A stretch of DNA of 64,000 nucleotides from Lelliottia nimipressuralis (lineage in GTDB: Bacteria; Pseudomonadota; Gammaproteobacteria; Enterobacterales; Enterobacteriaceae). The notes below the pieces were generated by a model. The model was not told the DNA's origin. It did not search any database and saw nothing but the letters and a program-made list of their open reading frames with translations. Where the stretch lies: positions 930,001 to 994,000 of the forward strand of contig NZ_SOMG01000030.1 in the NCBI RefSeq assembly GCF_004402045.1. The letters run 5' to 3'. Shown here one piece after another: positions 1-9,978 of the stretch (position 1 is the first letter of the stretch; the number at the start of each line of letters is the position of its first letter). Made by a program: the position numbers and the translations under genes.

Positions 1-1
1 T

Positions 2-307
2 ACCTGGCTGGTGCTAATACACCGAATGGATGAACAAGTCGCCTCGACGCTGCCTTCTTCACCCATTATCTACGGCTGCATCGTGTTGTCGGTTGTCACT
101 CTGGTAATACAACATAAAGCCGGTGCGCTCACAGAGTTACTTGTCATTGCCTTCTGGCTGATGGTGATTTTCGTTTATCTCATCATTACGTTCACTGTGC
201 TGTTAAACGCGACGCCCGATATCGACGATCTGGTCTTTTACTACGAATGCTATTTGATCATCTTTTTTGGCGGTTCACCGCTGTACCTCATCATGAGGAT
301 GATTTAA
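2..307 (+). CDS. Small inner-membrane protein, probably 5' partial
   Basis: The frame is open to the left edge of the window, so the gene may begin outside it. A GTG at 11 and an ATG at 26 are the first possible internal starts. About 98 residues are visible, almost all hydrophobic: three likely membrane segments separated by short polar loops. I do not recognise the family. It ends 36 bases before the RND permease and shares its strand, so the two may be co-transcribed, but it does not look like a periplasmic adaptor, which is the usual neighbour of such a pump. Confidence 0.5.
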   Translation, partial: TWLVLIHRMDEQVASTLPSSPIIYGCIVLSVVTLVIQHKAGALTELLVIAFWLMVIFVYLIITFTVLLNATPDIDDLVFYYECYLIIFFGGSPLYLIMRMI

Positions 308-343
308 GCCATCGCACTACTTACGTATCTGGACATTAATTTA

Positions 344-3300
344 ATGCCTCATTTTTTTATTGAACGCCCCGTTTTCGCCTGGGTAGTGGCGCTTTTTATC
401 GTCCTGACGGGCGTACTCTCTATTCCGCGTTTACCGGTAGCCCAGTATCCGGCGGTGGCTCCGCCTGGGATCATTATTTCCGTCAGCTACCCGGGCGCCA
501 GCCCCGATGTCATGAATACGTCAGTGGTGTCGTTGATTGAGCGTGAAATATCCGGGGTAGATAATTTGCTCTATTTCGAATCATCCAGTGACACAACCGG
601 CTCAGCATCGATTACCGTCACGTTTAAGCCAGGCACGGACATCAAGCTGGCCCAGATGGATCTTCAGAATCAGATTAAGATTGTGGAGCCGCGTTTACCT
701 CAGGCGGTAAGACAAAACGGCATTAACGTCGAGGCCGCTAATTCAGGTTTTTTAATGATGGTCGGGCTGAAGTCCACGACAGGTAAATTTGAGGAAGCCG
801 ATTTAAGCGATTATTTCGCCCGAAACGTCAGTGATGAGCTTCGCCGCGTACCTGGCGTAGGAAAAGTTCAGCTGTTTGGTGGCGAAAAAGCGCTGCGCAT
901 CTGGCTGGATCCAATGAAGCTCCACGCTTATGGGCTTTCGGTGAGCGATGTTCTTACCGCTGTCAGCCAGCAAAACGCCCTTGTTTCGCCCGGCAGAACG
1001 GGAGATGAACCGACGACGGAAGGACAAGGGGTGACGTATCCCATCACCGTGGAGGGACAATTCTCCTCAGTAGAGGCTTTCAGGAATATCACCCTTAAAT
1101 CTGACGCGTCCGGCGCCCGACTGAAATTATCCGACATTGCACGCGTTGAATCTGGCCTGCAAAGTTACGCCTTTGGTATACGCGAAAATGGGGTTCCTGC
1201 AACGGCTGCCGCGATACAGCTGTCGCCTGGGGCGAATGCGATGAGCACCGCTTCTGGAGTACGGGCACGCATCGACGCGCTTTCGCAGGTGTTACCCGAA
1301 GGAATGACATTTACGGTCCCCTTCGATACGGCCCCGTTTGTGAAACTTTCTATCATGAAAGTCGTACAGACATTTGTGGAAGCGATGGTCCTGGTCTTCC
1401 TTGTTATGCTGCTGTTTCTGCATAAGATACGCTGTACGCTTATCCCGGCGATTGTTGCGCCCGTCGCGCTTCTTGGCACCTTCACGGTGATGTTACTGAG
1501 CGGATACTCCATCAATATTCTGACGATGTTCGGCATGGTACTGGCGATAGGCATTATCGTTGATGATGCCATTGTGGTCGTAGAAAACGTCGAACGACTG
1601 ATGGAGCAAAAAAACCTCTCTCCACGGGATGCCACGCGGCAAGCCATGCAGGAAATCACGCCGGCGATTATAGGGATCACGCTGGTGCTTACCGCCGTCT
1701 TTATACCCATGGGTTTTGCTGAAGGATCCGTCGGGATTATCTATCGACAATTTTGTATTTCAATGGCGGTCTCCATACTGCTATCGGCGTTTCTTGCCCT
1801 GACGCTGACCCCGGCCCTGTGCGCAACCTTACTCAAGCCGCATAAGTCAGATAAGAGCGGAAGTGGAAGGTTCGCGCCATGGTTTAACGCGCGCTTTCGT
1901 TCGCTCACCGCCTGTTACGAGGCTGGACTGGGTGCCGTTTTGAAACGCACCGGGCGTATGTTGCTCCTGTACGTTGCGCTTTGCGCTGCGCTGTTTTTTG
2001 GATTGTCGTCTTTACCGACGTCCTTTCTGCCGGATGAAGATCAAGGCTATTTTATGTCCTCAATACAGCTACCTTCTGATGCCACAACGCAGCGTACCCT
2101 GAAAGTGGTTAAAAAATTTGAAGAGGAAATTGCGACCCGACAGGATATTGAAAGCAACATTATGATCCTGGGGTTTGGATTTTCAGGTTCAGGACCAAAT
2201 TCGGCCATGGCCTTCACCACGCTGAAGGACTGGAAAAATCGGCAGGGTTCGACAGCGCAAGATGAAGCCGACCATATACAGGAGAGCATGGCGAACGTTT
2301 CTGATGCCGTCACGATGAGCCTGCTCCCGCCAGCCATTTCGGATATGGGCACCTCCTCGGGGTTCACCTGGTACGTGCAAGACAGAGCAGGTCTGGGCTA
2401 CGAGGCATTAAAGTGTGCTGCCGACGCGCTGGTCCTGAAAGCTAATCAGCGCCCTGAACTGAGTGACGTGTATATAGACGGTCTGCCGGAAGGAACAAGC
2501 CTTGCGCTCCAGGTTGACAGAGAAAAAGCTGAAGCGATGGGCGTCTCATTTGATGAAATCAACCAGACGCTCTCCGTCACGATGGGTTCGAATTACGTCA
2601 ACGATTATTCGAATAACGGTCGCGTTCAGCAGGTGATTATTCAGGCCGATGCGCCCTACCGAATGCAGCCTGAGCAGCTACTGAAATTATCAGTGAAAAA
2701 CCGGCCAGGGCAGATGGTGCCAGTATCAACGTTTGCCACACTCTCCTGGAACGTTGCCCCCCAGCAATTGACGCGTTATCAGGGGTACCCTGCTCTTCGC
2801 ATTACCGGAAGTGCGGCATCTGGTGAATCCAGCGGCACCGCAATGAAGGTGATGGAGAGTTTATCGAGAGCTTTACCCCAGGGCATGGCGGGCGAGTGGG
2901 CCGGGAGTTCATTGCAGGAAAGAAAATCGGAATCTCAGCTTCCGGGCCTTATCGTCCTGTCGATACTGGTCGTGTTTATGGTGCTCGCGGCTCTCTATGA
3001 AAGTTGGTCTATTCCTTTTGCGGTCATGCTGGTCGTTCCGCTGGGACTTATCGGCGCGGTGACAGCCGTATGGGTTGCCGGCATGACGAATGACGTTTTC
3101 TTCAAGGTCGGCCTGATTACGCTTATCGGCCTGTCGGCCAAGAACGCCATCCTGATTGTTGAGTTTGCAAGACAGCTCCATCGCGAAGGGCAAACGGTCC
3201 TGGCAGCAACGATACACGCCGCCAGCCAGCGCCTGCGCCCTATTCTGATGACCTCGTTAGCCTTTACCCTGGGGGTGGTTCCTTTGATGCTGGCCAGTGG

Positions 3301-3439
3301 TGCAAGCGACAGTACTCAGCATGCTATTGGCACCGGAGTATTTGGCGGCATGATTAGCGGTACGCTTCTCGCCATTTTCTTCGTACCGGTTTTCTTTATC
3401 GTCATCGCGCGCTTCATCGACAGAATCAGAAAAGCGTGA
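344..3439 (+). CDS. RND (HAE1/AcrB-type) multidrug efflux permease
   Basis: At 1031 aa this is the normal length for an AcrB-type proton-driven drug exporter of the inner membrane. The N-terminus (PHFFIERPVFAWV) is the family hallmark, followed by a first membrane helix, a large periplasmic porter and docking loop, helices 2-6, a second periplasmic loop and helices 8-12. The proton-relay residues are present: Asp407 and Asp408 in GIIVDDAIVVVEN and Lys933 in LSAKNAILIVEFA. Such pumps work with an adaptor and a TolC-like channel. No adaptor lies downstream, where fabI follows, and the preceding small gene is not one, so the adaptor must be further left or elsewhere. It is clearly HAE1, but I cannot assign it to AcrB, AcrD, EefB or another named pump. 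Confidence 0.93.
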   Translation: MPHFFIERPVFAWVVALFIVLTGVLSIPRLPVAQYPAVAPPGIIISVSYPGASPDVMNTSVVSLIEREISGVDNLLYFESSSDTTGSASITVTFKPGTDIKLAQMDLQNQIKIVEPRLPQAVRQNGINVEAANSGFLMMVGLKSTTGKFEEADLSDYFARNVSDELRRVPGVGKVQLFGGEKALRIWLDPMKLHAYGLSVSDVLTAVSQQNALVSPGRTGDEPTTEGQGVTYPITVEGQFSSVEAFRNITLKSDASGARLKLSDIARVESGLQSYAFGIRENGVPATAAAIQLSPGANAMSTASGVRARIDALSQVLPEGMTFTVPFDTAPFVKLSIMKVVQTFVEAMVLVFLVMLLFLHKIRCTLIPAIVAPVALLGTFTVMLLSGYSINILTMFGMVLAIGIIVDDAIVVVENVERLMEQKNLSPRDATRQAMQEITPAIIGITLVLTAVFIPMGFAEGSVGIIYRQFCISMAVSILLSAFLALTLTPALCATLLKPHKSDKSGSGRFAPWFNARFRSLTACYEAGLGAVLKRTGRMLLLYVALCAALFFGLSSLPTSFLPDEDQGYFMSSIQLPSDATTQRTLKVVKKFEEEIATRQDIESNIMILGFGFSGSGPNSAMAFTTLKDWKNRQGSTAQDEADHIQESMANVSDAVTMSLLPPAISDMGTSSGFTWYVQDRAGLGYEALKCAADALVLKANQRPELSDVYIDGLPEGTSLALQVDREKAEAMGVSFDEINQTLSVTMGSNYVNDYSNNGRVQQVIIQADAPYRMQPEQLLKLSVKNRPGQMVPVSTFATLSWNVAPQQLTRYQGYPALRITGSAASGESSGTAMKVMESLSRALPQGMAGEWAGSSLQERKSESQLPGLIVLSILVVFMVLAALYESWSIPFAVMLVVPLGLIGAVTAVWVAGMTNDVFFKVGLITLIGLSAKNAILIVEFARQLHREGQTVLAATIHAASQRLRPILMTSLAFTLGVVPLMLASGASDSTQHAIGTGVFGGMISGTLLAIFFVPVFFIVIARFIDRIRKA

Positions 3440-3589
3440 ATACCCTTGATGGATCACGCTTCCTCGCTGGTTGGATGAGGTGAAGCTGCTGCCGGGTGAT
3501 ATACTGGACGGATGCTGAAATTTTGCGCTCCCGCGCGTCCGCGCCTCATACCATGGGGCATGCGTCTTCGGAGAAGAGCGAGAAAAATC

Positions 3590-3620
3590 GTGACACAAGG
3601 GGCTGTGAGTGGGCTATAAT
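3590..3620 (+). promoter_or_regulatory. Probable sigma70 promoter of fabI
   Basis: A perfect TATAAT lies at 3615-3620 with a GTGACA at 3590-3595 (19-base spacer). This would give a leader of roughly 80 bases before the fabI ATG at 3710. Two TTTCGA hexamers 11 bases apart (3620-3625 and 3631-3636) lie just downstream. Confidence 0.5.
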
Positions 3621-3709
3621 TTCGAGCTAATTTCGAATGATTTTGAAATACTGCCTGTAACGCTATGAATTACAAGGCAAAATAAGCAATGAATATAAGG
3701 ATTAAAGCT

Positions 3710-4498
3710 ATGGGTTTTCTTTCCGGTAAGCGCATTCTGGTGACTGGCGTTGCCAGCAAACTGTCCATCGCATACGGCATCGCACAGGCAATGCATCGCG
3801 AAGGCGCTGAGCTGGCGTTCACCTACCAGAACGACAAGCTGAAAGGCCGTGTTGAAGAGTTTGCCGCACAGCTGGGTTCCAGCATTGTTCTGGAATGTGA
3901 CGTTGCACAAGACGAAAGCATCGATGGCATGTTTGCTGAACTGGCAAAATCATGGTCTAAATTCGACGGTTTCGTTCACTCCATCGGCTTCGCTCCTGGC
4001 GACCAGCTGGACGGCGACTACGTGAACGCGGTTACCCGTGATGGCTTCAAAATCGCTCATGACATCAGCTCCTACAGCTTCGTTGCGATGGCTAAATCTT
4101 GCCGCGCGATGCTGAACCCGGGCGCAGCCCTGCTGACGCTGTCTTACCTGGGCGCAGAACGTGCTATCCCTAACTACAACGTAATGGGTCTGGCTAAAGC
4201 GTCTCTGGAAGCAAACGTACGCTACATGGCTAACGCGATGGGTCCTGAAGGCGTGCGCGTTAACGCCATCTCTGCTGGCCCTATCCGCACCCTGGCAGCG
4301 TCCGGCATCAAAGATTTCCGTAAAATGCTGGCACACTGCGAAGCAGTTACCCCGATTCGTCGTACTGTTACCATTGAAGATGTGGGTAACTCTGCGGCAT
4401 TCCTGTGCTCTGACCTTTCCGCAGGTATCTCCGGCGAAGTGGTTCACGTTGACGGCGGCTTCAACATCGCTGCAATGAACGAGCTGGAAATTAAATAA
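3710..4498 (+). CDS. fabI: Enoyl-[acyl-carrier-protein] reductase (NADH) FabI
   Basis: Catalyses the last, NADH-dependent reduction in each cycle of type II fatty-acid elongation in the cytosol, and is the target of triclosan. The ATG at 3710 gives 262 aa beginning [13 protein letters not shown], identical in length and start to E. coli FabI; an earlier in-frame ATG at 3689 is not needed because an AAGG lies 9-10 bases before 3710. The fold is a short-chain dehydrogenase with Tyr156 and Lys163 (YNVMGLAK) as the catalytic pair. Gly93, Met159 and Phe203, where resistance changes are known in E. coli, are wild type. Codon use is strongly biased to preferred codons, as expected for a highly expressed essential gene. 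Confidence 0.98.
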   Translation: MGFLSGKRILVTGVASKLSIAYGIAQAMHREGAELAFTYQNDKLKGRVEEFAAQLGSSIVLECDVAQDESIDGMFAELAKSWSKFDGFVHSIGFAPGDQLDGDYVNAVTRDGFKIAHDISSYSFVAMAKSCRAMLNPGAALLTLSYLGAERAIPNYNVMGLAKASLEANVRYMANAMGPEGVRVNAISAGPIRTLAASGIKDFRKMLAHCEAVTPIRRTVTIEDVGNSAAFLCSDLSAGISGEVVHVDGGFNIAAMNELEIK

Positions 4499-4504
4499 GC
4501 TTTG

Positions 4505-4542
4505 ACTCTCTTCCCGCACGGGAAGAGAGTTCCCCCCCCCCC
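4505..4542 (+). terminator. fabI terminator hairpin followed by a C11 tract
   Basis: A perfect 11-bp stem (4505-4515 with 4520-4530, loop GCAC) starts a few bases after the fabI stop. Instead of the usual T run it is followed by TT and eleven C residues (4532-4542). The hairpin position fits a terminator; the poly-C tail is odd. Confidence 0.6.
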
Positions 4543-4654
4543 GCACCACCCCTTCGTTATTCCGTTCTGCTATTTGTTATCACCTAACAATATTTTTCCC
4601 TTTATCTGCCTTACGCCAGGATATTGATCGCCATTTTGAGATCAAGGAACGCAC

Positions 4655-5641
4655 ATGGAACAACGCCGTTTTTCCGGCAAAGGCCACTGGTACCACGAAA
4701 CCCAGTCAAACCACGCGCAGACGGATGTTCTGCCCCTGGTGCCCGAAGCCGCTAACGTCGACGATCGTTTTTTGCTCGATTTAGCCTTGCCTGATGAGAT
4801 TGTCGCCGCCTGTTCTGGCTGGCTTGCCCCTGCAAGAGCCTTATGCCATCAGCTGTTTCCACTCTCGATTCCCGTGAATCGTCTGCATACGCTCAGCGCC
4901 TACGATAGGCTCAGTACCGCATTGACGGTCGCCCAGGCCTGTGGCGTTCAGCGGCTTTGTAACCATTACGCCGCCCTCCTCGCCCCGCTACCCGGCCCGG
5001 ACTCCTCGCGCGAAAGCAACCGACGCCTGGCACAAATCACGCAGTATGCCCGCCAGCTCGCCAGCTCCCCTGATGTCATTGATGATAAAGCGCAGAACCA
5101 ACTCGATGAGGTTGGCCTGTCAACGTACGACATTGTGGTAATTAACCAGATCATCGGCTTTATTGGTTTTCAGGCGCGCGTGGTCGCGGTTTTTCAGGCG
5201 CTGTTAGGACAGCCCGTTCGCTGGTTGCCGGGCCATCATATTCAGCCCCACACCCTGCCCCCGAGCCACAAGGCGTGGGTGCCGCTTTTGCCTGTCGTCG
5301 AGCTGCGTTATGCGAGTGCACATCAGCTTGAGTCGCTGTCCCGCTGGCAGGCAGAATCCGCGCTTGAGATCCTGACGCCGGTTCTTTGCCATGAACCGTC
5401 ACTGCTCGACCTGACGGGAGAAATCCTGATCAACAGTCGCGAAGAGATTTCTCTGACATCTCCCGCACTTTCGGCAGCGGTCGAACTGCTGACACGCTCT
5501 CCGGACCGCTTCAGTGCCGCACAGTTTACCCCGCTCACGGATCAAGGACTCTCTGCCGAACATGCCATCGCACTGCTTACCCAAAGTGCGTTTGATGGCT
5601 GGCTTACGCGTCTGAAAGTCGCGTTTGGTAAAGAGGAATAA
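4655..5641 (+). CDS. yciW: YciW, AhpD/carboxymuconolactone-decarboxylase-like protein
   Basis: 328 aa, matching E. coli YciW in position between fabI and rnb. It has two related helical halves of the AhpD/CMD type, with motifs such as QLDEVGLSTYDIVVINQIIGF around residues 150-170. In E. coli the gene belongs to the CysB sulfur-starvation regulon and has been linked to cysteine metabolism; the reaction is unknown. The CXXC pair of true AhpD peroxidases is not seen. AAGGA precedes the ATG by a normal distance, and an in-frame TGA at 4637 rules out a longer N-terminus, so this protein is shorter than the usual E. coli annotation. Confidence 0.85.
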   Translation: MEQRRFSGKGHWYHETQSNHAQTDVLPLVPEAANVDDRFLLDLALPDEIVAACSGWLAPARALCHQLFPLSIPVNRLHTLSAYDRLSTALTVAQACGVQRLCNHYAALLAPLPGPDSSRESNRRLAQITQYARQLASSPDVIDDKAQNQLDEVGLSTYDIVVINQIIGFIGFQARVVAVFQALLGQPVRWLPGHHIQPHTLPPSHKAWVPLLPVVELRYASAHQLESLSRWQAESALEILTPVLCHEPSLLDLTGEILINSREEISLTSPALSAAVELLTRSPDRFSAAQFTPLTDQGLSAEHAIALLTQSAFDGWLTRLKVAFGKEE

Positions 5642-5729
5642 CCATACTAATTACCCAAAGACCGCTTGCTGAGACAGTGAGAATCGCGTAAAACTGTCAG
5701 CCGCTCAATGGCTACGAAAATAGAACATT

Positions 5730-7664
5730 ATGTTTCAGGACAACCCGCTGCTAGCGCAGCTTAAACAGCAACTGCATTCCCAGACGCCGCGTGCAGAAGG
5801 GGTCGTAAAAGCCACGGAAAAGGGCTTTGGCTTCCTTGAAGTTGACGCGCAGAAAAGCTACTTCATTCCGCCACCGCAGATGAAGAAAGTGATGCATGGC
5901 GATCGCGTCATGGCCGTCATTCATACTGAAAAGGAACGAGAGTCCGCCGAGCCGGAAGAACTGATCGAACCGTTCCTGACCCGTTTTGTGGGTAAGGTGC
6001 AGAGAAAAGACGATCGTCTGTCTATCGTGCCGGATCATCCCCTGCTGAAAGATGCCATTCCCTGCCGCGCCGCCCGTGGTGTTGAGCATGATTTTAAAGA
6101 AGGTGACTGGGCCGTAGCAGAAATGCGCCGTCATCCTCTGAAAGGCGATCGCGGTTTTTATGCTGAATTGACCCAGTTCATTACCTTTGGCGCCGACCAT
6201 TTCGTGCCATGGTGGGTCACGCTGGCGCGCCACAATCTTGAAAAAGAAGCACCGAATGGCGTAGCGACTGAGATGCAGGACGAAGGTTTGACGCGTCGCG
6301 ATCTCACTGCCCTGGAGTTTGTCACCATCGACAGCGCCAGCACAGAAGATATGGATGACGCGCTCTACGCTGAAGAGAGCGATGATGGCAAACTGCATTT
6401 GACGGTTGCTATTGCCGATCCGACAGCCTGGATTGCCGAAGGGAGCAAGCTGGATGACGCGGCGAAAATCCGCGCCTTCACAAACTACCTGCCAGGCTTC
6501 AACATTCCGATGCTGCCGCGCGAATTGTCAGACGATCTCTGCTCACTGCGCCCCAATGAAGTGCGCCCGGTGCTTGCCTGCCGCATGACTATCACCGCGG
6601 ATGGTGCGATTGAAGACGATATCGAGTTCTTTGCCGCCACCATCGAATCGAAAGCCAAGCTGGCCTACGATAACGTGTCCGACTGGCTTGAAAATACCGG
6701 TAGCTGGAAACCTGAATCAGAGGCTATTGCCGCGCAGATCCGTCTGCTGCATCGCATCTGTCTGAACCGCGGCGAGTGGCGTAAAAATCACGCTCTGGTG
6801 TTCAAAGATCGTCCGGATTACCGCTTTGTTCTGGGCGAGAAAGGTGAAGTGCTTGATATTGTGGCCGAACCGCGACGCATTGCGAACCGCATCGTGGAAG
6901 AAGCGATGATTTCCGCCAATATTTGTGCCGCACGCGTGCTGCGCGACAAACTGGGCTTCGGTATTTACAACGTCCATACCGGGTTTGATCCGGCGAATAC
7001 CGAAGCGCTGGCGGCCCTGCTGAAGAATCACGATGTGCACGTTGATCCGGAAGAAGTGCTGACGCTGCCGGGCTTCTGCAAGCTTCGTCGTGAACTGGAC
7101 GCGCAGCCGTCCGGTTTCCTGGACAGCCGCATCCGTCGCTTCCAGTCCTTTGCTGAAATCAGCACAGAGCCTGGCCCGCACTTTGGTCTCGGCCTGGAAG
7201 CTTACGCCACCTGGACGTCACCAATCCGTAAGTATGGCGATATGGTTAACCACCGTCTGCTGAAAGCCATTATCAAAGGCGAAACAATCGCGCGTCCTCA
7301 GGACGATACCACGCTGCAGATGGCCGAACGTCGCCGCCTGAACCGCATGGCGGAGCGTGACGTTGGAGATTGGCTGTACGCGCGTTTCCTGCAGGATAAA
7401 ACCGGTACGGATATCCGTTTCGCTGCCGAGATCATTGATATCAGCCGCGGGGGGATGCGCGTCCGTCTGGTCGATAACGGTGCTGTCGCCTTTATCCCTG
7501 CTCCGTTCCTGCATGCCGTCCGTGACGAAATGGTCTGTAGTCAGGAAAACGGCACTGTGCAAATTAAAGGTGAAACAGTTTACAAAGTCACAGACGTGAT
7601 TGACGTAAATATCGCCGAAGTCCGCATGGAAACCCGCAGTATTATCGCGCGCCCTGTCGCCTGA
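5730..7664 (+). CDS. rnb: Exoribonuclease II
   Basis: 644 aa, identical in length to E. coli RNase II, a processive 3'-to-5' exonuclease that degrades unstructured mRNA. Order: two N-terminal cold-shock domains (about 1-175), the RNB catalytic domain (about 190-520) and a C-terminal S1 domain (about 555-640). The four metal-binding aspartates are in place: Asp201, Asp207, Asp209 and Asp210 in [14 protein letters not shown]. It is followed by a strong terminator and is probably a single-gene unit. Confidence 0.97.
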   Translation: MFQDNPLLAQLKQQLHSQTPRAEGVVKATEKGFGFLEVDAQKSYFIPPPQMKKVMHGDRVMAVIHTEKERESAEPEELIEPFLTRFVGKVQRKDDRLSIVPDHPLLKDAIPCRAARGVEHDFKEGDWAVAEMRRHPLKGDRGFYAELTQFITFGADHFVPWWVTLARHNLEKEAPNGVATEMQDEGLTRRDLTALEFVTIDSASTEDMDDALYAEESDDGKLHLTVAIADPTAWIAEGSKLDDAAKIRAFTNYLPGFNIPMLPRELSDDLCSLRPNEVRPVLACRMTITADGAIEDDIEFFAATIESKAKLAYDNVSDWLENTGSWKPESEAIAAQIRLLHRICLNRGEWRKNHALVFKDRPDYRFVLGEKGEVLDIVAEPRRIANRIVEEAMISANICAARVLRDKLGFGIYNVHTGFDPANTEALAALLKNHDVHVDPEEVLTLPGFCKLRRELDAQPSGFLDSRIRRFQSFAEISTEPGPHFGLGLEAYATWTSPIRKYGDMVNHRLLKAIIKGETIARPQDDTTLQMAERRRLNRMAERDVGDWLYARFLQDKTGTDIRFAAEIIDISRGGMRVRLVDNGAVAFIPAPFLHAVRDEMVCSQENGTVQIKGETVYKVTDVIDVNIAEVRMETRSIIARPVA

Positions 7665-7675
7665 TAACCTGTTAA

Positions 7676-7720
7676 ATTGTCGGCCATTTCCTTTCCGGAG
7701 GGCCGACAATTTTTCTTTTT
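7676..7720 (+). terminator. rnb rho-independent terminator
   Basis: A perfect 10-bp stem, ATTGTCGGCC with GGCCGACAAT, is followed by TTTTCTTTTT immediately after rnb. Confidence 0.9.
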
Positions 7721-7989
7721 ACCCCCACCACAAAACCATTATTTTTTCTTACTATTTTCCGTTTACCTCCGCCCAAAATCGCCATAATTATCTACATTAA
7801 AAGAGTGTTGTTATATTCGGTTACGTGAATTTTTATACGCTCAGTATCCTTTTTGACCTGACTCGTTTTATTATAAGAAAACAGGGAAAAACAATAAGTT
7901 CACTTCGGTTTTGCCGCTGCTTCAAAACGGAAAAGTCGACTGCAAATGAATAATTTGTGCGCTAATGAACAGCGGCGGGAGAAAACGTG
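7721..7989. other. AT-rich intergenic region rnb to rpfR/pdeR
   Basis: About 270 bases of AT-rich sequence with no credible ORF. A weak promoter-like pair, TTGTTA (7808-7813) and TTTATA (7832-7837), is 18 bases apart and points towards the signalling gene. A GGGAG just before 7990 is its ribosome binding site. Nothing else recognisable. Confidence 0.4.
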
Positions 7990-9978
7990 ATGGACGATCT
8001 GGAGCAGAATTTGCTGTTTCGTTACATGGGGACTCACAGCCCCTGGTGGCGCCTGTCAGCTGACAGCAACGCTCTGCATCTTGCCACCAGCGAGAATGCC
8101 GATGTGACGCAGGTGGTGGCGCTGGACGATGAACAGGCCGATCTCATCCGTCAGTTAACCGTAATTACGTCCAGTATTTCCATGTCGCTCTCCTTGTACG
8201 GGGAAGATGTCCCGGTCCATCTTGTGGGACGAAAAATCACCCGCAGCGAATGGGCCGGCACCGCTTCCGCCTGGAACGATACGCCCTCCGTGGCACGCGA
8301 TCTGGCTCAGGGTCTCTCTTTTGCGGAACAGGTTGTCTCAGAGGCCAACTCCGTCATTGTTATTCTCGATCATAACGGCAATATTCAGCGTTTTAACCGG
8401 CTGAGCGAAGAGTACACCGGTCTGAAAGAACAGGAAGTGATTGGCCAGAACGTGTTTAAGCTGTTTATGAGCCGCAGCGAAGCGGCAGCCTCAAAGCGTA
8501 ATATTACCGGCTTCTTCCGCAATGGCAGCTCCTACGAAGTCGAACGCTGGATCAAAACGCGGAAAGGGCAACGTTTATTTCTGTTCAGAAACAAATTCGT
8601 TCACAGCGGCAGCGGTAAAAATGAAATTTTCCTTATTTGTTCCGGAACCGATATTACCGAGGAACGCCGCGCTCAGGAGCGACTACGCGTACTGGCCAAT
8701 ACCGATACCATCACCGGCCTGCCAAACCGCAATGCCATTCATGAACTGATTTCTGATGCCATCGACAACCGCGGCGATACGCAGGTTGGCGTGGTGTATC
8801 TCGATCTGGATAACTTTAAAAAGGTCAACGACGCCTACGGGCATATGTTTGGCGATCAGCTGTTACAGGCCGTAGCTCTCGCCATTTTGAGCTGTCTGGA
8901 TGAGGGCCAGGTGCTGGCGCGACTGGGCGGTGATGAGTTCATCGTCATGGCCACGAATACCTCTCAGGGTTCTCTGGAAGCGATGGCATCGCGCATTTTA
9001 ACCCGTCTTCGCCAGCCGTTCAGAATCGGTCTGATTGAGATTTACACCGGTTGCTCTCTGGGTATTGCCCTCGCTCCGCAGCACGGTAATGACCGGGAAA
9101 GCGTCATTCGTAACGCCGATACCGCCATGTACACCGCCAAAGAGAACGGTCGCGGCAAGTTCTGCGTCTTCTCACCCGAGATGAACCAGCGTGTGTTTGA
9201 ATATCTCTGGCTGGATACCAACCTGCGTAAAGCGTTGGATAACGATCAGCTCCTGATCCACTACCAGCCTAAAATAACCTGGCGCGGGGAAATCAGAAGC
9301 CTTGAAGCGCTGGTCCGCTGGCAATCACCGGAACGCGGTTTGATTCCGCCGCTGGAATTTATCTCGTATGCAGAGGAGTCAGGTCTGATTGTGCCGCTGG
9401 GCCGCTGGGTAATGCTCGATGTGGTTCGCCAGGTGGCGAAATGGCGAGACAAGGGGATAAACCTGCGCGTGGCGGTGAACGTCTCTGCGCGACAGCTGGC
9501 CGACCAGACTATTTTCAGTGAGTTAAAGCAGGCGCTAAAGGATCTCGATTTTGAATACTGCCCCGTCGACGTTGAATTAACCGAAAGCTGTCTTATTGAG
9601 AACGAAGAGCTGGCGCTCTCCGTGATCCAGCAGTTCAGCCGACTCGGGGCGCAAATTCATCTGGACGATTTTGGTACCGGCTACTCTTCCCTATCCCAGC
9701 TGGCCCGTTTCCCAATCGACGCCATTAAACTCGATCAATCCTTTGTCAGGGATATTCATAAGCAGTCAATCTCCCAGTCTCTGGTGCGCGCCATCGTCGC
9801 GGTGGCGCAGGCGTTGAACCTGCAGGTGATTGCCGAAGGGGTCGAAAATGCAAAAGAAGACGCCTTTCTGACCAAGAATGGCGTCAACGAACGGCAGGGT
9901 TTTCTGTTTGCTAAGCCGATGCCCGCTGCCGCATTCGAGCGATGGCTAAAACGATATCAAGCGCGTAAACAGCGTTAA
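7990..9978 (+). CDS. pdeR: PAS-GGDEF-EAL c-di-GMP protein, RpfR/PdeR type (DSF receptor)
   Basis: 662 aa from the ATG at 7990; a GTG at 7987 is in frame but closer to the GGGAG. Order: an N-terminal domain of about 95 residues of the kind that binds RpfF in RpfR proteins (FI domain), a PAS domain (about 105-225), a GGDEF domain with intact LGGDEF (about residues 312-317) and an EAL domain with intact SLEALVRW (about 437-444), [16 protein letters not shown] and VIAEGVE. E. coli PdeR (YciR/Gmr) is the orthologue and acts as a phosphodiesterase in curli control. In Burkholderia and Cronobacter the same architecture is RpfR, whose PAS domain binds the fatty-acid signal DSF and raises c-di-GMP hydrolysis. 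Adjacent rpfF makes the RpfR role likely here. The stop overlaps the rpfF stop on the other strand. Confidence 0.93.
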   Translation: MDDLEQNLLFRYMGTHSPWWRLSADSNALHLATSENADVTQVVALDDEQADLIRQLTVITSSISMSLSLYGEDVPVHLVGRKITRSEWAGTASAWNDTPSVARDLAQGLSFAEQVVSEANSVIVILDHNGNIQRFNRLSEEYTGLKEQEVIGQNVFKLFMSRSEAAASKRNITGFFRNGSSYEVERWIKTRKGQRLFLFRNKFVHSGSGKNEIFLICSGTDITEERRAQERLRVLANTDTITGLPNRNAIHELISDAIDNRGDTQVGVVYLDLDNFKKVNDAYGHMFGDQLLQAVALAILSCLDEGQVLARLGGDEFIVMATNTSQGSLEAMASRILTRLRQPFRIGLIEIYTGCSLGIALAPQHGNDRESVIRNADTAMYTAKENGRGKFCVFSPEMNQRVFEYLWLDTNLRKALDNDQLLIHYQPKITWRGEIRSLEALVRWQSPERGLIPPLEFISYAEESGLIVPLGRWVMLDVVRQVAKWRDKGINLRVAVNVSARQLADQTIFSELKQALKDLDFEYCPVDVELTESCLIENEELALSVIQQFSRLGAQIHLDDFGTGYSSLSQLARFPIDAIKLDQSFVRDIHKQSISQSLVRAIVAVAQALNLQVIAEGVENAKEDAFLTKNGVNERQGFLFAKPMPAAAFERWLKRYQARKQR

